DNA of 5,723 nt. It comes from Candidatus Iainarchaeum sp. Its GTDB lineage: Archaea; Iainarchaeota; Iainarchaeia; Iainarchaeales; JAAZKV01. A program made the translations under genes and the position numbers. Below are positions 1 through 5,609 of the stretch, piece after piece. Where the stretch lies: assembly GCA_026397035.1 (NCBI GenBank), contig JAPLVQ010000029.1, positions 1-5,723 on the forward strand, written 5' to 3'. Under the pieces are notes generated by a model. It saw nothing but the letters and a program-made list of their open reading frames with translations, ran no database searches and was not told where the DNA came from. How positions within the stretch are numbered: position 1 is the first letter of the stretch; each line of letters opens with the position of its first letter.

Positions 1-80
1 GTGGGTTAAAATAAGATGAACCAAATTTGATTAAGGTCATTCAAAAGTCGAAGTTAAATGATTTGGAATCGGAATCTATT

Positions 81-356
81 TTATTCCTTTAATTTTGTAA
101 CCCCATTAACACAGTTCTTTATTTCGCCTTTTTTTAACGCGAGAACCATTTGTTCGGCAACTTCTAAAGCAACATTTTCCTGTGCTTCTAGGGTTGAAGC
201 CCCTAGATGTGGGGTACAAATAACTTTTTCGCTTGCAATAAGTTCTTTATTCATTGGAGGCTCTTCTGAATAAACATCTAGTCCTGCGGCGGCAACTTTT
301 CCGGAATTAATTGCATTAAGGAGTGCATTTTCATTAATTACTCCTCCGCGTGCAAC
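81..356 (-). pseudogene. serA: Out-of-frame 3' part of serA (91 codons)
   Basis: Read from 356 leftward, this frame encodes the C-terminal third of the dehydrogenase: VARGGVINE (catalytic Arg at fragment residue 3), AAAGLDVYSEEPP (catalytic Glu region, residues 22-34), and CTPHLGAST (catalytic His at residue 50), then a helical C-terminus ending in KLKE before TAA. All three catalytic elements are kept, with no stop codon and no second frameshift, so the fragment shows no sign of long-term decay. It has no ribosome binding site and begins inside a beta strand, so it is not a separate gene. If the missing 23 nt are a sequencing or assembly error, this is simply the 3' end of a working serA. 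Confidence 0.88.
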
Positions 357-1038
357 TCATTTTGTCAAACTCTTTCTTTGAAATCATGTTTCTTGTCTTG
401 TCAGTGAGTGGAACGTGTACTGTAATATAATCTGCCTTAATGTAAATCTCTTCAAGCTCCGCTTTTTTTACTCCGATTTCCGCAAGTTTTGCCGAATCAA
501 CAAATGGATCATAAGCAAGTACTTTCATTTCAAAAGCAAGAGCAACTTTTGCAACTTTCTTCCCAACATTTCCAAACCCGATTAATCCAAGAGTTTTTCC
601 TTTTAATTCAGTTCCTTCAAAATTCTTCCTATCCCACTTTCCTTGTTTCATGCTGTTGTGGCTATGAATAATATGTTTTGATAAAAGAATCATCAAAGCA
701 AGTGTATGCTCCGCAGCGGCGTTAGTATTTCCAAAAGGAGTATTTTCTACAACTATTCCAAGCGCTTTAGCCGCTTCTTTGTCAATATTATCAACACCAA
801 CACCCGCTCTTCCAACTATTTTTAGTTTCCCGCGTGCGCCGCTCTCAAGAACTTGTTTTGTAATTTTAACTCTGCTTCTAACAATTATTCCGTCATAATC
901 AGGGGTGAGTTTAATTAGTTCCTCTTCTTTAAGCCCGAGTTTTATACTGCTTTTGATTCCGTTTGAACTTAATATTTGAACTGCAGTGTCAGAAATTGGA
1001 TCCGCGATTAGAATTAATTTATTTACTGGCATTATCAT
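81..1038 (-). pseudogene. serA: Phosphoglycerate dehydrogenase, frameshifted by a short deletion
   Basis: In intact form this would be D-3-phosphoglycerate dehydrogenase (NAD-dependent oxidation of 3-phosphoglycerate to phosphohydroxypyruvate, first step of serine synthesis, cytosolic). Counting from the ATG at 1038, the N-terminal part shows a D-isomer dehydrogenase pattern: VGRAGVGVDNID near residue 75, a Rossmann GFGNVG at 154-159, the cofactor Asp in AYDPF at 177, and HVPLT near 208. After FDKM (227) the frame turns into seven foreign residues and stops at 334-336. The true continuation, starting VARGG, resumes in another frame at 356 and runs to TAA at 81-83. The family has about eight residues (KKxxxxxN) between that Met and the ARGG motif; only one nucleotide remains, so about 23 nt are missing. 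Restored length is about 327 residues, the short form without an ACT domain. A GGAG 9 nt upstream favours the ATG at 1038 over the in-frame TTG at 1047. It lies 98 nt downstream of the aminotransferase. Family call very confident; true pseudogene versus sequence error undecided. Confidence 0.9.
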
Positions 1039-1047
1039 TTCTACCAA

Positions 1048-1051
1048 CTCC
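1048..1051 (-). promoter_or_regulatory. Ribosome binding site of serA
   Basis: GGAG on the minus strand ends 9 nt before the ATG at 1038. The upstream in-frame TTG at 1047 directly abuts the motif and cannot use it, so this site decides the start. Confidence 0.65.
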
Positions 1052-1136
1052 TAAAAATAAAATCCTTGTAATAAAATACTTGCCCATAAAATTGCGCTGC
1101 ACTTAATTTCAAGTTCAAATTTAAATTCTGTTTTTT

Positions 1137-2228
1137 CTACAACCCCATTTCACTAGCAAGTACTTCCAAATATTTATTCAACTCTTCAACTGTAAGCGGA
1201 CCCATGTGGGGGATTCTAAACGTCTCGTTTTTTCCCTGTTTAAGCAATTCTTCATTCATTTTCCTATACCCAGCATCCATTACATATCCTTTCGCCTTGA
1301 CTTTCTTCTTTACTTCTTCCAAATTAACTTTTTTAGTGTTCTCAATACAAGTAACAGTATTTGAACGATACTTTTCTTCAGCAAAAAGACTCATCCCGTT
1401 TCCTCTAGCCCAATTTTGAGTAATTGAAGCTAACTTTTCATGCCTTTTCCAAATATTCTCCATTCCTTCAGCATTCATAACTTCAAGCCTTTCTTTTAAT
1501 CCAAAAAATAATCCAACTGCCGGAGTATAGGGTGTTTGATTAGTGTCATATTCTTTAGCCAGTTCCACAAAATCAAAATAAAATCCTCGCTCGCTAATCC
1601 CCTTTGCTTTATTTAGAACGCCCTCGCTAACACTTGCAAAACTTAATCCAGGCGGTAAGGCGAAGCATTTTTGTGAGCTCGTGATACAAACATCAATCCC
1701 GATTTTGTCAACCTCAATCTTGGCTCCGCCCATCGAGCTCACAGCATCAACTAAAAAAAACGCTCCGTGCTTTTTCACCACTGGTGCAAGTTCTTCTATC
1801 TGATTCATTACTCCGGTAGAAGTTTCATTATGAGTAACGCAAACCGCGGCGTATTTTTTTTCCTTTAATTTTTCTTCCAATTCTTCTTTTCTAAATCCTT
1901 TTCCGGGGGAAATTTCAAAAAGCTCTGTATTCTTCCCGCAAGCCTTGGCAATATCAAACCATTTTCTCCCAAAAGCCCCGCAAGAACACATGAGAACATT
2001 TTCTTTATCTTTAACGCAATTTCGAATAGCTCCTTCCATTAATCCAGAGCCGGAGCTTGTAGAAATAAGCACTCTGTTATTTGTGTAAAAGACTTTCTTT
2101 AGTCCTTGGGCGCAATTAGCAAAAACTTCAGAAAATTCTTTTCCTCTGTGTCCAATCATTTCTCGATGCATTGCAACTAGAGTCGACTCAGGAACACTAA
2201 TCGGCCCAGGAATGAATAATCTTGCCAC
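1137..2228 (-). CDS. Class V PLP-dependent aminotransferase (serine/phosphoserine type)
   Basis: A cytosolic fold-type I aminotransferase of class V, in the group that includes alanine-glyoxylate, serine-pyruvate and archaeal serine/aspartate aminotransferases. Counting from the GTG at 2228 (363 residues), it shows FIPGP at 5-9, GHR at 26-28, the glycine-rich STSSGSG near 56-62, THNETSTG at 132-139, LVDAVSS with the Asp that contacts the PLP ring nitrogen at 161, SSQK with the Schiff-base Lys at 187, QTPYTP near 231-236, and FRIPHMG with the substrate-carboxylate Arg at 338. Length and motifs are complete, so it should be active. GGGG lies 9 nt before the GTG; a TTG at 2237 abuts that motif and is a poor start. 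It lies directly upstream of serA, which suggests it transaminates phosphohydroxypyruvate with glutamate (serC role), as proposed for archaea lacking a classical SerC. Substrate is inferred from context; alanine-glyoxylate or serine-pyruvate activity is equally compatible with the fold. Confidence 0.93.
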   Translation of the reverse strand: MARLFIPGPISVPESTLVAMHREMIGHRGKEFSEVFANCAQGLKKVFYTNNRVLISTSSGSGLMEGAIRNCVKDKENVLMCSCGAFGRKWFDIAKACGKNTELFEISPGKGFRKEELEEKLKEKKYAAVCVTHNETSTGVMNQIEELAPVVKKHGAFFLVDAVSSMGGAKIEVDKIGIDVCITSSQKCFALPPGLSFASVSEGVLNKAKGISERGFYFDFVELAKEYDTNQTPYTPAVGLFFGLKERLEVMNAEGMENIWKRHEKLASITQNWARGNGMSLFAEEKYRSNTVTCIENTKKVNLEEVKKKVKAKGYVMDAGYRKMNEELLKQGKNETFRIPHMGPLTVEELNKYLEVLASEMGL

Positions 2229-2237
2229 GTATATCAA

Positions 2238-2241
2238 CCCC
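2238..2241 (-). promoter_or_regulatory. Ribosome binding site of the aminotransferase
   Basis: GGGG on the minus strand ends 9 nt before the GTG at 2228, the same spacing as at serA. This agreement supports the GTG start over the TTG at 2237. Confidence 0.55.
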
Positions 2242-2349
2242 TAAAATGAATCTCATGATTCTTCAAATGCTGTCCAACTAATTGCGTTCAATTCGTTTCC
2301 GTCATTCTTTTGCCTTGAATTTTTGCATCAATTATCTGTTTTGAACTCT

Positions 2350-2706
2350 CTAATCAATCCTCATAGTAAGTTCTTTTACTTTTTTGCTCTGAACATACTG
2401 GTAAGAATTATTGTAATGTTCCGTAACGAGAATAGTAATCGTCTCTATTCCTTTCTCAACATTAGCCGCAGGATAAACATTATAATAATCTCTAATCCTT
2501 TCGCCCGGCTTAAAAGAATCAATCTTTTTCGATAATACCCTCATTCTTCCACCCTTATCAAAAGCAAGCATACTTCCTCCGCCAAGCTCCAAAGAAACCA
2601 TTTGGATTTTGTTGGAATTATTAATCAACTCCACCATTAATTCCACAGGCTCTCTTCTGGCAAGAACCATTCTAAAAGGAGATAACTCCGCTTTTACATC
2701 AATCAT
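2350..2706 (-). CDS. Conserved-looking small beta-sandwich protein, function unknown
   Basis: A 118-residue protein with no signal peptide and no membrane segment, so probably cytosolic. I do not recognise a named family. The sequence alternates hydrophobic and polar residues in strand-like stretches: PVELMVELINNSNK (20-33), IQMVSLELGGGSMLAF (34-49), then a loop rich in Gly, Lys and Arg, SFKPGERIRDYYNVYP (64-79), and ETITILVTEHYNN (88-100). The Asn after the second strand and the spacing resemble immunoglobulin-like or arrestin-like sandwiches that use an 'E-x-V-x-L-N-x-S' edge; this is a fold guess only. The ATG at 2706 is preceded by GGTGGTG two bases upstream. It is the first gene of a leftward set with the aminotransferase and serA (121-nt gap to the next start, no clear terminator between), so it may be co-transcribed with serine synthesis, though a functional link is not shown. 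Confidence 0.82.
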   Translation of the reverse strand: MIDVKAELSPFRMVLARREPVELMVELINNSNKIQMVSLELGGGSMLAFDKGGRMRVLSKKIDSFKPGERIRDYYNVYPAANVEKGIETITILVTEHYNNSYQYVQSKKVKELTMRID

Positions 2707-2708
2707 AA

Positions 2709-2715
2709 CACCACC
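2709..2715 (-). promoter_or_regulatory. Ribosome binding site of the 118-residue gene
   Basis: GGTGGTG on the minus strand, two bases before the ATG at 2706, is one mismatch from GGAGGTG, the complement of the 16S rRNA 3' end. The spacing is short but usable, and no other in-frame start lies nearby upstream. Confidence 0.5.
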
Positions 2716-2767
2716 GATGCTAAAAGTAAATGCGAAGCGGATTATTAAACATTACTCCAAAGCAGTT

Positions 2768-2787
2768 TTTATGTAGCTTTATGTAGC
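2768..2787 (-). repeat. Perfect 10-bp tandem duplication, possible doubled TATA box
   Basis: On the minus strand GCTACATAAA occurs twice back to back (plus strand TTTATGTAGC at 2768-2777 and 2778-2787). Each unit holds ACATAAA, which resembles an archaeal TATA element. The nearer copy is about 62 nt upstream of the ATG at 2706, so a start site about 25 nt further on would leave a leader of roughly 35-40 nt. The repeat is seen directly; the promoter role is inferred. Confidence 0.6.
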
Positions 2788-2843
2788 GGAAGGAAAAATC
2801 GAGCAAATTATTTTACTTGCATTAAATTCTTTCCGCTTTTTTT
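2785..2843 (+). promoter_or_regulatory. Hairpin followed by T7, possible leader terminator or attenuator
   Basis: Bases 2785-2795 (AGCGGAAGGAA) pair with 2827-2837 (TTCTTTCCGCT) over 11 positions with a single G-U pair. The 31-nt loop contains a further 4-bp stem (2803-2806 with 2817-2820). On the plus strand the right arm runs straight into T7 (2837-2843), the layout of an intrinsic terminator. It lies upstream of the 330-residue gene, so it would act on that gene's leader if transcription starts before it. There is no T-run after the hairpin on the other strand. A second AGCGGA at 2736-2741 could compete for the same right arm. Function is inferred. Confidence 0.4.
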
Positions 2844-2860
2844 CGATTATGAAACCTTTC

Positions 2861-2917
2861 TTCAATTAAGGGAATTTCCTTCAATTAAGAGAATTTCATT
2901 TAATTAAGAGAATTTAT
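2861..2917 (+). repeat. Three tandem 19-bp repeats upstream of the 330-residue gene
   Basis: Units at 2861-2879, 2880-2898 and 2899-2917 follow each other without a gap. The shared core is TTCAATTAAGAGAATTTCA, with two or three differences between copies. A very degenerate fourth copy may precede them at 2842-2860 (12 of 19 positions). Each unit carries two AATT blocks 5 bp apart. The array ends 25 bp before the ATG at 2943, where repeated sites could serve as operators for a DNA-binding protein. No direct evidence shows what binds. Confidence 0.8.
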
Positions 2918-2942
2918 TAACTACTTTGGAAGTAATTGTTTC

Positions 2943-3935
2943 ATGAGATCTGCGAAAACAGCTTTTTTATCTGTACGGGCAGGGGCTAGATTTCCCCCAA
3001 CAGAGCAAAGAGTGCTTCCATTGATCTCTTTTCAATTAAGAGCAAAAATAGAATCAAATCCTCAGGCGATGGCTATATTTAAAAATAATCTTGCTAGGTT
3101 AACCAAAGGAAAGTCTTTGAGCATAAAGGAACTTCAAAGAAATTCTATTGCCGCGGCAAAAGCGGCTGCAATTGTTTCGGATATACAAAGTGTTAAAATA
3201 AAACAAAAACCTTTAAGGAAAGTTGGTTCTGGTTTTGAATTATTTTCCGAAAGAGTTGCAGAAGCAACCCCTTCCGGAAAGATAGTTATTTTAAAAAAGA
3301 GGTTTATTTTTTTATTTTTTTTTCTTTGGAAGAAAAGAGTTGTTGTTCCAATAAAGTCAGGTGAGAAGCTTTCAGTGTCATTTGTTCCCGGTCCTCCGGT
3401 AGCTGTGCTCACAAGATTCGGTGATGCAATAAGAATAATTGCAAAACCAGCCAAAGCAAGCATTGCAAGAAAATACCTGAGGCACAGATATCATGGGGAT
3501 TATGTTCCTGCCTTATCCGGCGCAGTTGGCTATATGACCGCAAATATTCAGCGCCTAAAAGACGGAAGTAAAGCGCTTGTTGTTTGGTCACGGGACTCAA
3601 GATTTTCTAGGATGCCAAGTAAATTAGAGCGGAGATTTTTAGACTGGGATATGGCAACAATTAAAACAGTTGAATCTTATGCAAAAGCAATTGGACTTAG
3701 AAAGCTTGTTGTAATGAGCCCTAAAGAATCCAAAGAATGGATTGGAAAATCTTTCTTTGACATTTATACACGATTTGGAGAGAAACTTATTAAAAGAGGG
3801 TATAAAATGGATGAGCTTATTTTTGATATGAATTATATACGCGACAAGATGCGCCAAAATCCAGACGATACTTATCCAGATTATTGGGCAGAACATGGAT
3901 TTAATTCAGGAAATTTTTTGGTAAAAGAATTGTGA
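2943..3935 (+). CDS. Uncharacterised 330-residue protein
   Basis: I do not recognise this protein. The frame is open for 330 codons in AT-rich DNA and its residue composition is that of a real protein. Visible parts: a basic N-terminus; a helical Ala/Lys-rich stretch (about 53-82, with AAAKAAAIVSD); a short hydrophobic run FIFLFFFLW at 121-129 flanked by KKR on both sides, too short for an ordinary membrane helix; a strand-rich middle (132-168); and a C-terminal domain of about 195-330 with ALVVWSRDSRF (211-221), a helix-strand pair TVESYAKAIGLRKLVVMSP (242-260) and GEKLIKRGYKMDELIFD (279-295). That helix-strand layout is loosely reminiscent of the second half of GNAT acetyltransferases, but the acetyl-CoA-binding motif is not visible, so I assign no activity. 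No signal peptide. The start has only a weak GGA 12 nt upstream; the Met at residue 43 has no better site. It is divergent from the serine gene set and convergent with the surface protein. Confidence 0.8.
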   Translation: MRSAKTAFLSVRAGARFPPTEQRVLPLISFQLRAKIESNPQAMAIFKNNLARLTKGKSLSIKELQRNSIAAAKAAAIVSDIQSVKIKQKPLRKVGSGFELFSERVAEATPSGKIVILKKRFIFLFFFLWKKRVVVPIKSGEKLSVSFVPGPPVAVLTRFGDAIRIIAKPAKASIARKYLRHRYHGDYVPALSGAVGYMTANIQRLKDGSKALVVWSRDSRFSRMPSKLERRFLDWDMATIKTVESYAKAIGLRKLVVMSPKESKEWIGKSFFDIYTRFGEKLIKRGYKMDELIFDMNYIRDKMRQNPDDTYPDYWAEHGFNSGNFLVKEL

Positions 3936-3969
3936 AAACAAGTTTTGTGTAACTGTTCAGATTGAATGC

Positions 3970-4003
3970 TTTTTTGGGCGGGGATATTTGGGGGTTTTTC
4001 TTT
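3970..4003 (+). terminator. Oligo-T terminator region of the 330-residue gene
   Basis: T6 at 3970-3975 and TTTTTCTTT at 3995-4003 lie 35-68 nt past the stop codon on the plus strand. Archaeal RNA polymerase commonly stops at such runs without a hairpin, and none is evident here. The G-rich segment between the two runs may add a pause. Confidence 0.45.
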
Positions 4004-4028
4004 GGTTGTTTTGGACTATGAACAGAAG

Positions 4029-4035
4029 AAAAAAA
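4029..4035 (-). terminator. Oligo-T terminator of the surface-protein gene
   Basis: Seven T in a row on the minus strand, about 70 nt past the TAA at 4104. The run joins the small palindrome AAAAGCTTTT, so a short stem is possible. It serves the leftward gene, facing the plus-strand terminator region across the convergent spacer. Confidence 0.45.
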
Positions 4036-4103
4036 GCTTTTGGGAGGAAACGAAATTAGATTCAATCCAATTCCATTCCTCCAATATAATTACTTACTCA
4101 GTG

Positions 4104-4424
4104 TTACTTAGTCAATAATAGCGATACATTTTTTGTTTCATCGCTGGTTATTGAAAACTTTACACTTCCAAGACCATATTTGTTTGAGTAAATCTTGTAC
4201 ATATAGTCCCCGTAAGGGAGGTACGAAATTATTGGATTATTTGTAAGCCTTGCCCAAGTTGTTGTGCTAGTGTTTGTATCAAATGGACTGCTTGTTATTG
4301 AAAAGTTTGCGTCAGCGGCGCTAGGCTCAACAATTATGTTTGTGTCAACTGTATTAGAATCTGTTGATCCAATTGCAAACACAGTAACAATTGTTTTCAC
4401 TAAAGGTGCAGTACTCTTTTTCAT
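4104..4424 (-). pseudogene. C-terminal fourth domain of the secreted repeat protein, cut off by an in-frame stop
   Basis: This 106-residue frame is the continuation, in the same reading frame, of the repeat protein upstream: the TAA at 4425-4427 is followed at once by its ATG (4422-4424). Its first residues, MKKSTAPLV, match the domain linker FLKKATPPEV of the upstream protein (292-301), so the 'start' lies at the end of domain 3, not at a gene start. The rest is one more beta-rich domain: VTVFAIGS near 13-20, SPF at 46-48, NNPI at 62-65, YGDYMYKIYSNKYG near 71-84, and NVSLLLTK at the C-terminus, equivalent to the closing strands VFLKK and LFLLKP of the others. It lacks the Cys pair seen in domains 1-3. 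No signal peptide and no ribosome binding site are visible, so alone it would be a cytosolic fragment. Reinitiation at the TAAATG junction is possible but would give a mislocalised protein. Confidence 0.75.
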
Positions 4425-5597
4425 TTATACAGTATCATATACCACTTCGTTACCAGTGATTGAGTAACTTTTCTTAACTGATGCGTATCCATTAACCATT
4501 ACCTCAACAGTGTAAATGTGCTGAGGAGTTGTTTTGATTGAAAATGGATTATCCAAAACACCAGTATTATCTATTCCCTGACAAGTCGAATTTGGTTCAG
4601 GAATTAATGGACAAATATTCATGTTGTATGTTATTAGTGAAGGATTAATCCATCCTCCATTTTCATCAACTACTTTAATATTTATTTGCCCCTTAACTTC
4701 AGGCGGTGTTGCTTTCTTTAAGAATACTTTTTCATTAAAGCCAGTTTCAACTTTATACTGTACTTTACTTGAATAATCTTCATACCCTTTAGCAGAAAAA
4801 GTGTATAAGTATGTTCCACTAACTCTTTCTAATGTAAAAGGATTTTCTTTGATTATTACTTCTTTATTTGCGCACTTAGTCTCCTCGTTTGAAGCAACGC
4901 AAGTATTCTCAATAGCATAAACAGGCGTTTTAGCAATATCTATAAGTTGTCCTGTTTTACTGTCAATTATATAAAAAGTTCCTTTTCCCAGTTTTTGCAT
5001 TGGTTTTAAAAGAAACAATTGCGTGAAAACATCGTTTTTGTTTAAGTTAAACAAAATTGATGAACTTTCATGTCCTTTTGCTTCAATAATATATTCATGT
5101 GTGCCAACTTTTTCATTAGCAACCCATGGATTAGCGTTAGGAGTAAATGTTTCTTTAGTGCATTTTTTCCCTACACAGTACTTATGAGTAATTTTTACAC
5201 TTTCTGCAGGAATTAAACTCAAATTCTCTGCATCAACAAAAACAAGCCCTACAGTATAGTTTGGTTTTAAATCAACCCTGTTATTACTTGACAGGCTATT
5301 TATTGTATTTGTAATATCAGTACTTGGCATAACATTTATTGTGCTTTCTATATTAGTACTTGATGTATTTTTTTTATCATTAGTAGTTTTTAATTCACTA
5401 TTAGTGATTTTTAATTCACTATTAGTTATTGTATTTTTTATGTTATTTACTAATTTTAAATCGCTAATATTTGCTGTATTTTTAACATCATTAATATTTT
5501 TTAAGTCATTTTTTAAGTCACTTGTTGTTCCCGCAAATGCAATGGTTGTCGCCATTAAAAGCACCACAAGAATCCCCATTATTTTTGAAAAATTCAT
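4425..5597 (-). CDS. Secreted multi-domain repeat protein (PEGA/carboxypeptidase-regulatory-like), truncated by TAA
   Basis: A probable cell-surface protein of 390 residues as read. Residues 1-22 are a signal peptide (Lys at 5, hydrophobic core ILVVLLMATTIA, cleavage likely after AFA); there is no lipobox Cys. Residues 24-106 form a low-complexity linker rich in Asn, Thr, Lys, Leu and Ser with seven-residue periodicity. Three related beta-rich domains follow at about 113-200, 202-296 and 300-390. Each has a Cys pair (141/146, 233/242, 329/339), an NPW or NPF (156, 252, 350), and the first two end in closing strands LFLLKP and VFLKK; domains 2 and 3 have a Tyr-rich strand running into GY (271, 370). 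This layout resembles PEGA or carboxypeptidase-regulatory/transthyretin-like repeats of surface proteins; exact family uncertain. The third domain stops at the equivalent of VFLKK because of an in-frame TAA, and a fourth domain follows in frame. The ATG is preceded by GGGGG 7 nt upstream. Role unknown; adhesion or envelope structure is an inference. Confidence 0.85.
   Translation of the reverse strand: MNFSKIMGILVVLLMATTIAFAGTTSDLKNDLKNINDVKNTANISDLKLVNNIKNTITNSELKITNSELKTTNDKKNTSSTNIESTINVMPSTDITNTINSLSSNNRVDLKPNYTVGLVFVDAENLSLIPAESVKITHKYCVGKKCTKETFTPNANPWVANEKVGTHEYIIEAKGHESSSILFNLNKNDVFTQLFLLKPMQKLGKGTFYIIDSKTGQLIDIAKTPVYAIENTCVASNEETKCANKEVIIKENPFTLERVSGTYLYTFSAKGYEDYSSKVQYKVETGFNEKVFLKKATPPEVKGQINIKVVDENGGWINPSLITYNMNICPLIPEPNSTCQGIDNTGVLDNPFSIKTTPQHIYTVEVMVNGYASVKKSYSITGNEVVYDTV
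5387..5426 (-). repeat. 21-bp period minisatellite within the linker of the surface protein
   Basis: A perfect 19-nt match (plus strand TTTTTAATTCACTATTAGT) occurs at 5387-5405 and 5408-5426, a 21-nt period that encodes two ITNSELK-type heptads. A diverged further unit lies at about 5368-5384. The period is a multiple of three, so copy changes alter linker length without a frameshift. Confidence 0.75.
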
Positions 5598-5604
5598 TCC
5601 AATT

Positions 5605-5609
5605 CCCCC
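5605..5609 (-). promoter_or_regulatory. Ribosome binding site of the surface-protein gene
   Basis: GGGGG on the minus strand ends 7 nt before the ATG at 5597. It fixes the start just ahead of a well-formed signal peptide. Confidence 0.55.

Noticed and set aside
187..207. Perfect 7-bp inverted repeat TCTAGGG/CCCTAGA with a 7-nt loop
   Set aside because: It lies within the codons for the conserved HLGASTLEA segment of serA and is not followed by a T-run, so it is most likely a coincidence of coding sequence.
334..1047. The serA 5' part as a complete 237-residue gene starting at TTG
   Set aside because: It ends in seven non-homologous residues before the catalytic motifs, and the TTG start abuts the GGAG; it is the front part of a frameshifted gene with its ATG at 1038.
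2248..2261. Inverted repeat GAATC-TCAT-GATTC just upstream of the aminotransferase ribosome binding site
   Set aside because: A 5-bp stem in AT-rich DNA is expected by chance; no second copy near the other genes supports an operator.
2861..2917. CRISPR array
   Set aside because: The repeats are 19 bp, directly abutting and without spacers, and there is no cas gene in the window.
4018..4059. Tiny plus-strand frame encoding MNRRKKAFGRKRN
   Set aside because: Only 13 residues, no ribosome binding site, and it overlaps the terminator of the opposite gene; its basic character follows from the purine-rich tract.
4425..4427. Reassigned stop codon or encoded pyrrolysine
   Set aside because: The codon is TAA, whereas pyrrolysine uses TAG; the other genes here end normally at TAA, TAG and TGA, so a genome-wide recoding has no support.
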